Of a DNA stretch of 64,000 nt, positions 36,108 to 48,998 are shown piece by piece. A model generated the notes under the pieces. The model saw nothing but the letters and a program-made list of their open reading frames with translations, made no database searches and had not been told where the DNA came from. Both the position numbers and the translations under genes were made by a program. Position 1 is the first letter of the stretch. Each line of letters starts with the position of its first letter. This stretch comes from Hevea brasiliensis (Eukaryota; Streptophyta; Magnoliopsida; Malpighiales; Euphorbiaceae): the NCBI RefSeq assembly GCF_030052815.1, contig NC_079496.1, forward strand, positions 43,301,593-43,365,592, read 5' to 3'.

Positions 36108-38186
36108 AACTGAACCTTATTGGCATGCCAACCTATCCAAACCAATCTTACTAGGTGTACTAGGGCATGTTACACTTTTAAATTTCACAATTGTTGAAAT
36201 TGAAGTTTAAGTGTTACTATTCATTTCATTAGTCAACTAAAATATTGACTTTTGCATAGACAATAGGCACATTGGTTCTAATATTTCCAACGTACCACAT
36301 TTTGCATTCTAAAATTATTGGTATTGGTTGCCAATACCATTTTTAAGCTTAGTGTTGGTTATTCATAATTTTCAGATTTCAAGCACTAAGTTTACTATTC
36401 CATTAGTTATTTGTACAGTAGGAATTTGATAAAATTGTCTTCATAAAAGTTGTTCCTTATTGTGTCTAGTTACATTTCCTTTTTTGAATCACTCCATTTG
36501 GAGTTTTGTAGCTCAAGTTATGACCTAAACACAACAACTGGCCAGATTGGACAGAATCCAAAATTCTGGGCAAAACTGGTTCTGCCAAATTTGGTAACCT
36601 AAGTTTGGTTGGCAATTTGACTAGGTTATGATCAGAATTTGGATTTGTGTTCTTCATGAAAGTTGTAGGTCAATGTCTAAGCTTTCTGCTGGTAAAAGTT
36701 TAGGTCAATTTGACCTTTCTACACTAAGTTATGACCAAATGAATAAACACTATTCATTTAGTCATTTTGCCCAGGCAGAATGCAAGTCACCCAGATTAGG
36801 GCAATTTTTAGGTTAACTTGGTTTGGTTTTTTGGCAGGGTTTCTGTGCCAAAGTTGTGCCATTGTGTGTCTAGTTTCATGTCAAATTGGGCTTGCACCAT
36901 TTATAACTGCCCAAACCTGCTGGACTCATACTTAGTCCTGTAGGTCAGCTAAGGCAGCTTACCCAAACTCAAATACCAAGCCACAACTCACTTCATTTCC
37001 TCATCATACACATTCAAATGCTCACTAATTAACCATTACAAGGTTAATGAACCATCACATGAGCAAACCCTAGAATTGTTCAAGTGTCCACATTTTTCAT
37101 GTTCATACATGCCTAATCTTTGCATTTCACCTACACAACTAAGTTCAATCATTCATTTAGTACCAAGGGCTGCTCATCACCACTTTGCTATCAAGCAAAA
37201 TCACCAACCCTAGCTGCCAAAATTTGTAGGGTGCACACACACACTTGTTTGTTTTATTTTCTTACATTTCCTACATAATTCATGCCCTTAAACATGAATT
37301 AAAGCAAAAGGAACAAGAATTGGACACTAACCTTGTTGGAGCAAAATTTCAAGCCAACTAAACTCTCTTTTTTCTTCCTCTTTTGGCTGCCTAGAGGATG
37401 TTTAAGTTGCTAGGTTAATTTTTTGTGAAGCTAGGTAAGGGTTTCAAGGTGGAATGAGGTGAGTGATGAAGCTTTTGTAAGCTTCAATGGTGGAATTAGC
37501 TATGGAGGTGTTTCGGCTGGTTTGGAGTGTGGGGTGGCTGATGACTTTTTTGTTTCTTCTTATCTCCTTTTATTTGTTTTAAATGGGCTTGCTTAATTGT
37601 AATTGGTGGTAAGTGTTTAATGACATCATGGTGATGTCATAATTAGCTTTTTATCTCATTTTCTCTTATTTTCTTCTCTACTCATTTTCAATTTAATTTT
37701 TAGCAATATTTATTCACATTTTGTGTCATGATAATTATTTACTTAATTGGACAAGTTGGCCAAAAGTCACCTATGAAGGCGAAATGACCAAAATGCCCTC
37801 CGTTTGGCTTAACAGACTAAAATTGTCTGTACCGATTGAAAAATTTTTCTAAGTATTTTTTTTTTTGCATTCTAATGTCATAGAAACCTCAATGACCCTT
37901 CTCTGGGTCCTAAAAATTATTTTATGAATTTTCCCCTGGGTCTAGGGCTCTTAGTGGCGAGAACTGCAACTTTCCACTGGGTTACCTATCGCTAGGGCAT
38001 CGACTCATTTAACTTGGTTGTATTTTATTTCTAAAATTTTTCCTAAATTTTTCTTGTTAATATTTGAGTTAATTATAGTTCCTCACTTTAGTTTAAATAT
38101 TTTTCTAAATGTTCTAGTTGTCTGGACCAGCACCGATCACCAGAACAGTAGAATGTACGAAAATTGCTACAGGGAGGGTGTTGCAA

Positions 38187-38198
38187 CTCTTCCCCTCT
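38187..38198 (-). other. Polypurine tract, copy C
   Basis: The plus strand reads CTCTTCCCCTCT, the exact complement of the tract in copies A and B, next to the 3' LTR edge at 38185. Confidence 0.88.
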
Positions 38199-38957
38199 AA
38201 TTTAAATTTCATCCTCAAAATTTACCTAATGCAAACAGTTGAGGGAACTGTTGCCTCATCGTCTCTTCACTTTCCCAAGTTGCCTCCTCAGTGTTGTGGT
38301 GCCTCCAAAGCACTTTCACCAGTGGAGTCTGCTTATTCCTCAACTCTTTCACTTCCCGAGCCAGGATCCGTATGGGTTCTTTTTCATATGTCAAATCCGA
38401 TTGTACTTCAATTTCTTCCATGGAGATGACATGTGAAGGATCTGAGCGGTATCTTCTTAGCATAGATACGTGGAACACATTATGGATCTTATCCAGCTCT
38501 AGTGGTAAAACTAGCCTGTAAGCCACTACACCCACACGTTCAATGACTTCATATGGGCAATGAACCTAGGGCTTAATTTACCTTTTCTTCCAAACCTTAG
38601 TACCTTCTTCCACGGCGACACCTTGAGGAACACTTTGTCTCCAACCGCATATTTTAATTCTTTCCTCTTCAGGTCAGTATAAGATATTTGTTTGTCTGAG
38701 GCAACCTTTAGATTGGCTTTGATTAGCTTTACTTTCTCCTCAGTCTGTTTCACTAGGTCTAGCCCTACCAGTTTATCTTCACCCAATTCAGTCCAGCACA
38801 CTGGAGTTTTACATTACCTCCCATACAGTGCTTCATACGGGGCCATTTGGATGCTAGCTTGGTAGCTATTGTTGTATGTAAATTCTGCCAGTGGGAGGTA
38901 TCTATCCTAACTTCCCTCAAACTCAATGACACAACTCCTCAGCATATCCTCAAGGAC
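38197..38957 (-). pseudogene. pol: Integrase C-terminus and chromodomain of copy C
   Basis: The chromodomain-like tail is the cleanest in the window (PIRILAREVKELRNKQTPLV, VKVLWRHHNTEEATWESEE), encoded at 38215-38535. The first stop (TGA, 38215-38217) is a CGA-to-TGA change; the ancestral stop is TAG at 38197-38199. A frameshift near 38550 breaks the GPY/F module (RFIAHMKS instead of RFIGPYEV). The upstream part is 38526-38801. Confidence 0.9.
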
Positions 38958-39032
38958 CTGACATATATTTCATGTTATTATTATCATTTCAGTTCAGTAT
39001 TTGTATTAGTTCAATTGGTTTTAATTGTTTAC
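38958..39032 (-). other. Phase-0 intron-like insert in integrase, copy C (75 nt)
   Basis: On the minus strand CAG|GTAAAC...TGTCAG|GTC, the same length as copy B. A CTAAT motif is present. If retained, translation stops at the fourth codon (TAA, 39021-39023). Confidence 0.75.
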
Positions 39033-41640
39033 CTGGATTACTCTTTCTGATTGCCCATCCGTCTGAGGATGGAAAGCTGTGCTGAAGTGGAGTTGTGTAC
39101 CCAAGGATTCATGCAACTTCTTCCAAAATCTCGATGTAAACCTTGGGTCTCGATCATATATAATGGAAAGTTGAATTCCATGTAGTCTAAATATCTCACT
39201 GATACACTTTCTGTGAGTCCTAACTGGCAGAAAGTGTGCTGACTTCGTCAATCTATCTATTATCACCCATATTGCATCATGTTTTTTCTGGGTGAGAGGT
39301 AGACCACTTACAAAATCCATGGTGACCTTATCCCATTTCCATTCAGGTATGCATATAGGCTGTAGCAAACCCGATGGAACTTGATGTTCTGCCTTGACTT
39401 GCTGACATGTCAAGCATTTAGTCACATAGTCAGCTATGTCCTTCTTCATACCAGGCCACCAATAATGAAGCTTCAGATCATGATACATTTTTGTACTTCT
39501 TGGGTGCGTAGCATAAACACTGGTGTGTGCCTCTTTCAGAATACTGGTTTTCAATTCCCCATAATCTAGTACACATACTCTTCCTTTGTAGTACAAATAC
39601 CCATCTGCTTTCACCTCATAGTCAGTTGCCTTCTCTTCTAAGATTTTAATCAAAATAGCCTTTAGCTTCTCATCTACCTTTTGCCCATCCAAAATCTACT
39701 GTAGCAGGTTTGGCCTCACTTGCAACTCAGCCAACATAGCTCTATCTCGAGCCAATGATAGACGGGCATTCAATGATCTCAAAGCTGTGATGGATTTTCT
39801 GCTGAAAGCATCAGCAACTACATTTGCCTTCCCAGGATGGTAATCAATCACACAATCATAGTCCTTCAAGAACTCAATCCATTGCCTTCGTCTAAGGTTG
39901 AGCTCCTTCTGGGTTGGCAAGTATTTCAGACTCTTGTGATCTGTGTAAATGTAGCACTTTTCACCATACAAGTAGTGCCTCCATATCTTCAGTGCGAAAT
40001 AATTGCTGCAAGTTCTAGATCATGGGTAGGGTAATTCTGTTCATGTGGTTTTAGCTGCCTGGAAGCATAGGCGAGCACCTTCCCCTCTTGCATCAGTACA
40101 CACCCTAACCCATTATGAGAGGCATCACTGTAGACCACAAAGTCTTTTCCCGACATTGGCTGTGTTAACACTGGTGCCTCTATCAACATAGCCTTCAACT
40201 TCTCAAAACTGATCTGACACTTGTCATTCCAGTTAAATCTAACATTCTTGTGTAACAACTTGGTCATTGGAGCAGCTATTAAAGAAAATCCCTTTACAAA
40301 TCTTCTATAATACCCAGCTAGCCCCAAGAAACTTCTAACCTCAGTTGTATTTTTGGGAGGCTTCCATTCCATTACTACTTCTATTTTCTTAGGATCCACC
40401 CTAATCCCATCAGCTGACACTATGTGTCCAAGGAATGCAATCTCATTTAACCAGAAGTCACACTTGGATAACTTAGTATACAGTTTCTTTTCTCTCAAGG
40501 TTTGTAGAACAATCCTCAAATGCTCATCATGTTCTTCCCTGGTCTTGGAATACACTAAAATATCATCAATAAAGATCACTATGAATCGATCTAGGTATGG
40601 ATGAAAGATAAGGTTCATAAGGTCCATGAATGCTGCTGTTGTATTTGTTAGGCCAAAGGGCATCACTAGAAACTCATAATGCCAATACTGGGCCCTAAAT
40701 GCAGTCTTTGGGACATCTGCATCCTTCACCCTCAACTAATGATACCCTGATCTGAGATCAATTTTGGAAAATACTTCTGCTCCCTTTAATTGATCAAACA
40801 GATTATCAATTTTAGGCAACGGATATTTATTCTTCATAGTCACTTTATTCAACTGCCAGTAATTGATGCATAACCTCAAAGCCCCATCCTTCTTCTTCAC
40901 AAACAGCACTGGAGCTCCCCATGGTGACACACTGGGGCATATGAACCCCTTATTCAGTAACTCCTGCAACTAAATTTTCAGTTCTTTCAATTCTGTAGGT
41001 GCCATCCTATAAGGAGCAATAGAGATTGGTGCTGTACCCAGCAGTATCTCAATAGCAAATTCGACTTTTCTTTTTAGTGGCAAGCCAGACAATTCTTCAG
41101 GGAACACATCTGGGAAGTCTCTTACTGTAGGTATGTCACACAGATCTGGCTTAGCCTGCCTAGTATCCACCACATGTGCTAGGTAGGCTTCATAGCCTTT
41201 TCTCATCAGTTTTTTTGCAACTGTGGCTGAGATGACGTTGGACAAGAAATCTGTCCTTTCCCCCACAACTGTGATCTCATTTCCCTCAGGAGTTTTCAAA
41301 GAAATCCTCTTCAGTTTACAATCAACCATTGCTTGATGACGTGACAACCAGTCCATTCCCAAAATCACGTCAAACTCATAGAAAGGTAACTCAATCAGGT
41401 CTGCTAAGAATTCATACCCCCGAATCCTTAACGGGCAACCCTTGTACACTTTGTTCACCACTACACTGTGTTCACCACTACACTGTGGCCTAATGGATTA
41501 GTGACCAGGATGTCTTAGTCACTCTCTCCTACTAGTATCCCCCTTTTTACGGGTAAGTTGATCCATATGTATGAATGAGTGGATCCTGGATCCACCAATG
41601 CATGCACAGATGTATTGTAGAGGGAGAACATACCCTGATG
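39033..41640 (-). pseudogene. pol: pol of copy C: protease, RT, RNase H, integrase core
   Basis: On the minus strand, in order: protease (DPG motif region about 41560-41600, now out of frame); linker and RT N-terminus (40736-41461); RT catalytic FIDD within 39989-40735 ([20 protein letters not shown]); RNase H ([20 protein letters not shown]); integrase zinc region and DDE core (39021-39692). Stops include 40970 (TAG, also present in copy A at 6111), 40736 (CAG to TAG) and 39693 (CAG to TAG). A 17 bp tandem duplication at 41453-41486 shifts the frame. Confidence 0.9.
41453..41486 (-). repeat. 17 bp tandem duplication in copy C pol
   Basis: GTTCACCACTACACTGT occurs twice head to tail; copies A and B have it once. 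It causes a frameshift between protease and RT. Confidence 0.9.
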
Positions 41641-42902
41641 ACGTTCGGGGCATCTTGTTCCTCCTGAGCTCTTATGGCATAGGCTCGGGTAGGTGCTCTA
41701 ACCTCTGGCCTCTCTGCTGGCTCAGATGCAGGTCTCTGTGATGGTCTCACTGCCTCAGATTTACTAGATTTCCAACCCCTTTGTGGTACAGAAGCAGGTC
41801 TGTCTGCTTGTGTTGGAGCAGCTGTAACAGTTCTAAATGGACAGTTCCTTAACTGATGCTCTATTAACCCACACCTTAGGCAAGCACCCGTCACTCTCCA
41901 ACACTCCCCCTTATGCCACTTAAGGCAATGCGGACATGCAGAAGATGCCGGGGCTAGTCCCCTGAACCCCGTCCCTGGAGAGCTGCCCACTGATTGTGTG
42001 GACTAACTTGTCCTAAGGGTGAACTATGGCCTGGTTCCCTAGGACTGACCTTGACCTTGTGGTTGACCTAAGCTCTGTGCAGGTGGACCATTAAACTTCT
42101 TCCCTGGTGCAGGAGATGAGCTAGACTGACCCGGGCCCCTCTTCCGTAGTCTCTCTCTTCTGGTTTGCTCACTTATTCTAACCTTTTCAACTTTTATTGC
42201 AGCTTCCACTAACTTGGTGAAGTCTGTGATTCCCAAGATAGTAATCATGATCTTTATGTTATCATTTAATCCCTCTTCAAATCTTTTACACCTCTCGGCA
42301 TCATGAGGGATTATTTCCCTTCCATAATGGCTCAGTCTGACAAATTCCTTTTCATACTCTGCCACTGTTAGCTGTCTCTGCCTCAGGTTAATGAATTCTC
42401 TTCTTCTCTCTTCTAGGTATACACTACCCACATATTTCTTCTTGAATTTTGAGAGGAAGAAGTCCTAAGTTATTAGTTTTGGCTGCATTTCACTAGACAC
42501 TGTATCCCACCATTGGTAGGCATCATCTTGCAACAGAGACACAGCAGCTTCTAGGTTTTACTCTGGAGTGCAGTGGAGTTGATTTAAAACCCTTCCTGTT
42601 CTGTTCAACTAGTTTTTGGCTGTAACAGAATCATCTTCTCTCTTGCCAAAGAAATCCACTGCTCCAAATTTTCTCAATCTTTCCAGATGTAATTTTTGCT
42701 GTGGAGGTGGTGGTGGTGGTGGCATTACTCTAGCCATTTGTCTAGAGAACTAGGCCATTTGCTAGAACATGGCCTGTGGAGGCTGAGCAGGCTCTGTTAG
42801 AGCTGGCAGAGCAGGTTCTCCCCTATCCCCAGTCTCAGCTGCTGCAAGTGGAGCATGACTCTCCACTTCCTCCTCAATTGCCCTCTGAGATATAGGGTCC
42901 AT
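41641..42902 (-). pseudogene. gag: gag of Tekay-like copy C (broken)
   Basis: Minus-strand start codon at 42902-42900 (MDPISQRAIEEEVESHAP). The gag core (42039-42431 keeps GSVYLEERRREFINLRQRQL), the linker, and the C-terminal double zinc-knuckle region ([12 protein letters not shown], within 41547-41990) follow. Nonsense codons include TAA at codon 115 (42560-42558), shared with copy B, and TAG replacing Trp codons near 42611 and 42467. The role is as for copy B gag. Confidence 0.9.
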
Positions 42903-43005
42903 ATCCTATTTAACAAAGACAAACAGATCTGCATTAGTGTCACATCGACTCTTACAAATGCAATATATGGTATGGACTCGATCTAGGCCCAGAAACGCCT
43001 AAACC

Positions 43006-43019
43006 GTGCTCTGATACCA
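43006..43019 (-). other. Primer-binding site, copy C (Met tRNA type)
   Basis: The complement is TGGTATCAGAGCAC, five bases inside the 5' LTR edge (43025). Confidence 0.9.
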
Positions 43020-43024
43020 CTAAA

Positions 43025-46000
43025 TGTGACACTCCTTACGCGTCTACAGTATAGCCGAGTAAGATATCTCACACAGTGTACCAGAACACCCTATTTTATT
43101 TTAATCATTTTTATTCTTCCTAATTTATTTCTTTAATAGTTATGAAGTAAAGTATAATTCATTTAAGTTATTTATTGAAATCATAAATTTATTTGAGGTT
43201 CCACAAATTTTATAAAAAATTCGGCAGAGTACCGACTAAAAATAGAGAAAACAGTTCTTCGGAACTTGTGAAAAACACTTCCAATATGTTTTTAATCATT
43301 CCCAAACTTCATTTCATCAACAATGTCTCAATATTTTTCAACAATATTTCCATTTCTCATTCATTTATTTCACATAATATTCATATACAAGTCACAAATA
43401 AATATTCACTTTTTCATTCATAAACACAATTTTCACTATTTACATTAATACCAAAATATATTACATAAGTCTCAATTACACTTGAGAAAAAAAAGTTAAT
43501 TACAAAATACAAAAATGAAACCTAGTATCCTACTAATGCACTGAAAACGGTGAGGTGACACAGACACTATGCAGAGTTACAGATAGTTTCACCCAGTCTG
43601 TGGTCTACTGGGCTCTCTATCATTCCCTCCAGAACCTACAAATGGTACAAAGCAACGCGCTAAGCAATAATGCTTAGTGGTGCCAATAATAGAAATAAAA
43701 GAAATAACAAAAAATAAATATGCAATGAATGTTCTGATGTCTTATACAGACTATTTTTCGATAATTATTTGAAGTCTTATTTGTTTTGTACTTGTTATAT
43801 TCATTATTTCATTAAATTTATCCACTTTCATTTTTGGTTGCCCAAGTAACCTATACCGGATGACTGCACTGGATAAATGGGAAAACTGGCACTGGGTATC
43901 AAGTACCTCGGGCCATCACACCATTGGTTACATATGTATCTCCCGGTGTCCAACAGAATAGCTAATGAGCTGTAATAAATATTAGGCACAAGGCCAAGTA
44001 TCATCACAATGTCAGAATGGTTAAAAGCCATGAAATCACAGAATGGCATAATGCCATGTGCAGTACTGCTAACTGAACCCTATTGGCATGCCAACCTATC
44101 CAAACCAATCTTGCTAGGTGTACTAGGGCATGTTACACTTTTAAATTTCACAATTCTTGAAATTGAAGTTTAAGTGTTACTATTCATTTCATTAGTCAAC
44201 TAAAATGTTGACTTTTGCATAGACAATAGGTACATTGGTACTAATATTCCCAACATACCACATTTTTCATTCTAAAATTGTTGGTATTGGTTGCCAATAC
44301 CATTTCTAAGCTTAGTGTTGGTTATTCACAATTTTCAGATTTCAAGCACTAAGTTTACTATTCCATTAGTCATTTGTACAGTAGGAATTTGGCAAAATTG
44401 TCTTCATAAAAGTTGTTCCTTATTGTGTCTAGTTACATTTCCTTTTTTGAATCACTCCATTTGGAAAAGCTCATGTTATGGCCTAAACACCATAACTGGC
44501 CGGATTGTACAGAATCCAAAATTCTGGGCAAAACTGGTTCTGCCAGATTTGATAACCTAAGTTTGGTTGGCAATTTGACTAGGTTATGTTCAAAATTTGG
44601 ATTTGTGTTCTTCATGAAAGTTGTAGGTCTATGTCTCAAATTTATGCTGGTAAAAGTTCAGGTCAATTGGACCTTTCTACACTGAGTTATGACCAAATGA
44701 ATAAACACTATTTATTTATTCATTTTGCCCAGAAAGAATGCAAGTCACTCGGATTAGGGCAATTTTTAGGTCAACTTGGTTTGGTTTTCGGAGTAGGGTT
44801 TCTGTAACAAAATTGTGCAATTATGTATCTAGTTTCATGTCCAATTGGGCTTGCACCAATTAAACCTCTACAACTCTATTTATAATTGCCTAAACCTGCT
44901 GGAGTCATAGTCAGCCCTGCAGGTCAGCCAAGGCAGCTTACCCAAACTCAAATACCAAGCCATAACTCACTTCATTTCCTCATCATACACATTCAAAAGG
45001 TCACTAATTGATCATTACAAGGTTAATGAACCATCACATGAGCAAACCCTAGAATTGTTCAAGTGTCCCCATTTTTTATGTTCATACATTCCTATTCTTT
45101 GCATTTCACTTACACAACTAAGTTCAATCATTCATTTAATACCAAGGGCTGCTCATCACCACTTTGCTCTCAATAAAAATCACCAACCCTAGTTGCCGAA
45201 ATTTGTAGGGTGCACACACACACTTGTTTGTTTTATTTTCTTACATTTCCTACACAATTCATGCCCTTAAACATGAATTAAAGCAAAAGGAACAAGAATT
45301 GGACACTAACCTTATTGGAGCAGAATTTCAAGCTAACTAAACTCTCTTTTTTCTTCCTCTTTTGGCTTCCTAGAGGATGTTCAAGTTGCTAGGTTAATTT
45401 TTTGTGAAGCTAGGTAAGGGTTTCAAGGTGGAATGAGGTAAGTGATGAAGCTTTTGTAACCTTTAATGGTGGAATTGGCTGTGGAGGTGTTTCGGCTGGT
45501 TTGGAGAGTGGGGTGGCTGATGACCTTTTTGTGTCTTCTTATCTCTTTTTATTTGTTTTAAATGGGCTTGCTTAATTGTAATTGGTGGTAAGTGTTTAAT
45601 GACATCATGGTGATGTCATAATTAGCTTTTTATCTCATTTTCTCTTATTTTCTTCTCTACTCATTTTCAATTTAAATTTTAGCAATATTTATTCATATTT
45701 TGTGTCATGATAATTATTTACTTAACAGAACAAGTAGGCCAAAAATAACCTCTGAAGGCGAAATGACCAAAATGCCCTCCGTTTGGCTTAACAGACCAAA
45801 ATTGTTTGTACCGATTGAAAAATTTTTCTAAGCATTTTTTTTTTTGGCATTCTAATGCCATATAAACCTCAAAGACCCTTCTCTGGAGTCTCAAAATTTA
45901 TTTTATGAATTTTCCTCCGGGTCTGGGGCTCTTAGTTGCGAGAATCGCAACTTCCCATTTGGTTACCCATCGCTAGGGTAGTGGCTCATTTAACTTGGTT

Positions 46001-48277
46001 GTATTTTATTTCTAAAATTTTTCCTAAATTTTTCATGTTAATATTTGAGCTAATTATGGTTCCTCACTTTAGTTTAAATATTTTTCCAGACGTTTTAGCT
46101 GTTTGGACCTACATCGGTCACCGGAACAATAGAATGTACGAAATTGCTACAGGGAGGCTATTACTGTTAGTAGTATGCCCTAGAGCATATCATTTAGTAT
46201 GTATCTTGTACATATTTTATTAATAAAAGGCATTTCTACTTTTCCATTTACATAATATATTTATGTGTAATAGAAAAGGTCCATTGATATTTTGTTAGAA
46301 ATATTATTCTTAAGTTGTTAAGAATATGAGTGACAATATTTCTAGCACACAGTATCATAAATAGGTTCACAATCGAGGATACTTCATAATAAGGACATGA
46401 CTTATCCAGAAAGATTGTATTCATGTTTGTTCCCAAGTTATTTATATGAGATATAAATAAGATGGAATGGTGAGTCTCATGCCATATAACAAACATGATA
46501 GGCACTTATAAATGATAAGTAGGCCGAACCAGTGACATTTATGACAAGCACATGGAGTTTACTCTTGTCAATATTTTGTCATAAATCATATCAGTGCATA
46601 TAATCTTTAGACCTGAGATAGCACAGTTATCTTGTATATAGGTAGTTTGAGTTTGATACTGCTTTCATACTTGTACTATGTATGGGTATATGGGCATGTG
46701 TTGGCTCCTACTAGTTATATATGGAGGTAGGTGTTGATCAAGATGGAATCTGTTCCTCTAAGTAAATAGAGATAAAATCCTATGTTCATTTAATTGTTCT
46801 TGATGTTTCAAGTTCCTGGCCAGGACAGATAGATTTATTCAGAAAAGAGTTTCTGATGAGAAAATTTTTTTAATCAAGGACTGGAATTAAAAGAGAACAT
46901 AATATTCATAGCAAATGGAGTTTGACATAAACCATGACTCCAGCTTGAGTTTGGATTTTGTAACAGAGAGATTCTAGTGCATGGTAACATATGATTGTAG
47001 GTTCATTTAAGGTAAACCTTATTACTAATTGGGTGGCCATGGCATGCTATGCTAGGTGTTAACCATGGTCTATGAGGTGCATAAAATGATTTAGAGAAAT
47101 CATTTATGGTAAGAAAGAGTTCTGATGATATTAAGAGTTGATATCATGTCTCATTGCCAATTAGTGATGAGCCTAGTAAGTCACACACATACACAAGTTA
47201 TCACCTATTTAAATATGATTTAATTAATTAATTAAAGAGTTTAGTTGATTAATTAAATAGGTTTGGTTTGCAATTAAATTGCAAAGTCCCTAGCATGACT
47301 TGAAACCAAATCTAAATGATTGGATGTATAGTATGAGTTAAATTTATATTTAAAGTGTTTAAATATGAATTTAATTAATGAGAAATTAATTAATAGAGAT
47401 TAATTAATTAATTTATATTTGATATAAATTGATTAGAAGAAGAAAAATAATTATATTGGGTTAAGAACTCAAAATTAAGACACAGGGGCATTTTGGTCAT
47501 TTCACAGTGTGGCATGTGGCACCATGAGATGGTGACACATGGGATTACACATAAGCTTGCCAAATGTTTTTTAATCATGTAAGATGATTAAAATCAAGAT
47601 TAAATATAGGTTTGACACTTGGCACAATGTGATTGGGTCACTTAAACCTAGAGCTAATCAAAGGGTGACATGTGGCAAGGGTTTAATGTGTTAACCTAGC
47701 TATTTAAGTGTTGTTATGAAAAGAAAAAGCAACCAGCAGCCACTCCTCTCCTTTGTCACGCCACTTTGAGGCTTTTCATCTATTCTTCTTCATCTCTCAT
47801 CAATTCAAAGAGATTAGCCATCAATCTCTTGAATTAAGAACACTAGAAATTGTTTCTAGTGTCCTGTTTACATCTCTAATCTCTTAAAAGGCAGAACTTG
47901 AATTTCTAATTAATAGAAAAAGCTTTAGAAGCTGTTCAAGGGCTGCCATAGGTGTTCTTGGTGTGGACAAGCTAGAGGGACAACATCTGGTGTCCTGAAG
48001 ACGAATCTCAAAGGCGCAGACACGCTGCAGTGCATCAAGAGGTTAGTGTAATCGTTCTTGATTTAATCTAAGGTTCTAAAATTAATCTGATTAATTTTAA
48101 AATCTTAAATGGCAAATACAGATCCAAAAACATATTAAAGGATTTTTAATATGTCGTATATCATTGAAATCAAATAGATAAAAATAAATCTTGCATGATG
48201 CATGTGACCCTAGGTGAAAATTTTTGAATTCAATGGTATAAACTTGTGTTTTTCACGCTTCCATTCCAACAGTTACA
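43025..48277 (-). repeat. 5' LTR of copy C, with copia solo LTR at its tip
   Basis: Reversed LTR from TGTGACACTCC; about 3.1 kb without H. Hairpin at 43660-43677. It is interrupted at 46164; after H only the final A of the LTR terminus (48277) remains, followed by the ATCTT duplication. Confidence 0.9.
46165..48271 (+). repeat. Copia solo LTR 'H'
   Basis: It starts TGTTAGTAGTATGCC, ends CCATTCCAACA, and is 2107 bp. It is clearly the same LTR as 49319-51435 and 57203-59317 but more diverged. Flanks ATTAC (46160-46164) and GTTAC (48272-48276) are a target duplication with one mismatch. Its G-box position reads CATGTG (47513-47518) where the younger copies have CACGTG. Confidence 0.9.
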
Positions 48278-48852
48278 ATCTTAATGCATGCTATATGTTG
48301 GTACCCACTTAGTATTGATTACAGATATTAATTAAAGGACTCAAAGGTGAAGATTAATATTATAAAATTGAGATTTTGAACCTAGAAAATCTGATATAGA
48401 GATAGGCTGATGACGTTTGTGGAGTTCCATAAATAATCAAAGATCTTAAAAGGTTTTTTTTATTAGGACTAATCACCAATAAAAGTAGGGTTTAGCTTTA
48501 ATCAAAACACGCCTTAGGTGCTTTGAGAGAGGACCTAGGATATCCTAGGATTAATTTCCATCAAAGTGACGATCCTCAATCCAATGAATAGATACGAGTA
48601 AAATCCATAATAAGATTACAGTGTGAAATCTTAATTCTGGAATTGCTTCAATAGATAGTTTTATTCAAAGTTATTTTTAGCATCCAAAATAAATTTAATT
48701 CACTCTTCATACATATCCAGTAGCCTAGACAGTCAGAATCGCTGTGTAGCTTGGTACTTGTTAACTAAATTCCTCGTGAGACGATACTTCACTCACTACT
48801 TTATTACTTGTTAGCGATCCGTGCACTTGCGGGGTTGAAAAACCAGTAAACA
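48278..48852 (+). repeat. Athila-like 5' LTR, second segment
   Basis: It resumes after copy C with the ATCTT duplication. It holds the end typical of these LTRs ('GATCCGTGCACTTGCGG', then CAAGTTTTTGGCA). The likely LTR end is CA at 48851-48852, which gives a total LTR of about 1.58 kb with 30564-31570. Confidence 0.7.
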
Positions 48853-48858
48853 AGTTTT

Positions 48859-48876
48859 TGGCACTGTTGCATGGGA
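48859..48876 (+). other. Athila-type primer-binding site (Asp tRNA type)
   Basis: TGGCACTGTTGCATGGGA. The Athila/Tat consensus I know is TGGCGCCGTTGCCGGGGA; the differences are mainly CG to CA/TG type, consistent with cytosine decay. Confidence 0.7.
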
Positions 48877-48998
48877 ATTTAGCATTAGTAATATTAAGCG
48901 ATAGGCAATTTAGCTGATTTAGGCATTTGTATTTATTATTTAGCTTTATTTAATTTGTTTTATTTCTTTTATTCTCTCTCAGGCATTTGGTCTAGTGC

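Larger units (their letters stand above)
31571..38185 (-). repeat. 3' LTR of copy C, split by solo LTR G
   Basis: Reversed LTR matching copy B's 3' LTR; about 3.1 kb after removing G. Hairpin at 32194-32211. The inner end reads TGCAACACC on the minus strand (TGTAACACC in relatives). Confidence 0.9.
31571..48277 (-). mobile_element. Tekay/Del-like Ty3-gypsy retrotransposon, copy C (minus, full length)
   Basis: ATCTT is duplicated exactly at 31566-31570 and 48278-48282, and the Athila LTR continues on both sides. The 3' LTR is 31571-38185 (holding solo LTR G), internal region 38186-43024, 5' LTR 43025-48277 (holding copia solo LTR H). Without guests it is about 11.1 kb. The outer 3' end reads TTTGAAACC instead of TGTGACACC after decay, so the TSD fixes the boundary better than the terminal dinucleotide. 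Confidence 0.92.
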
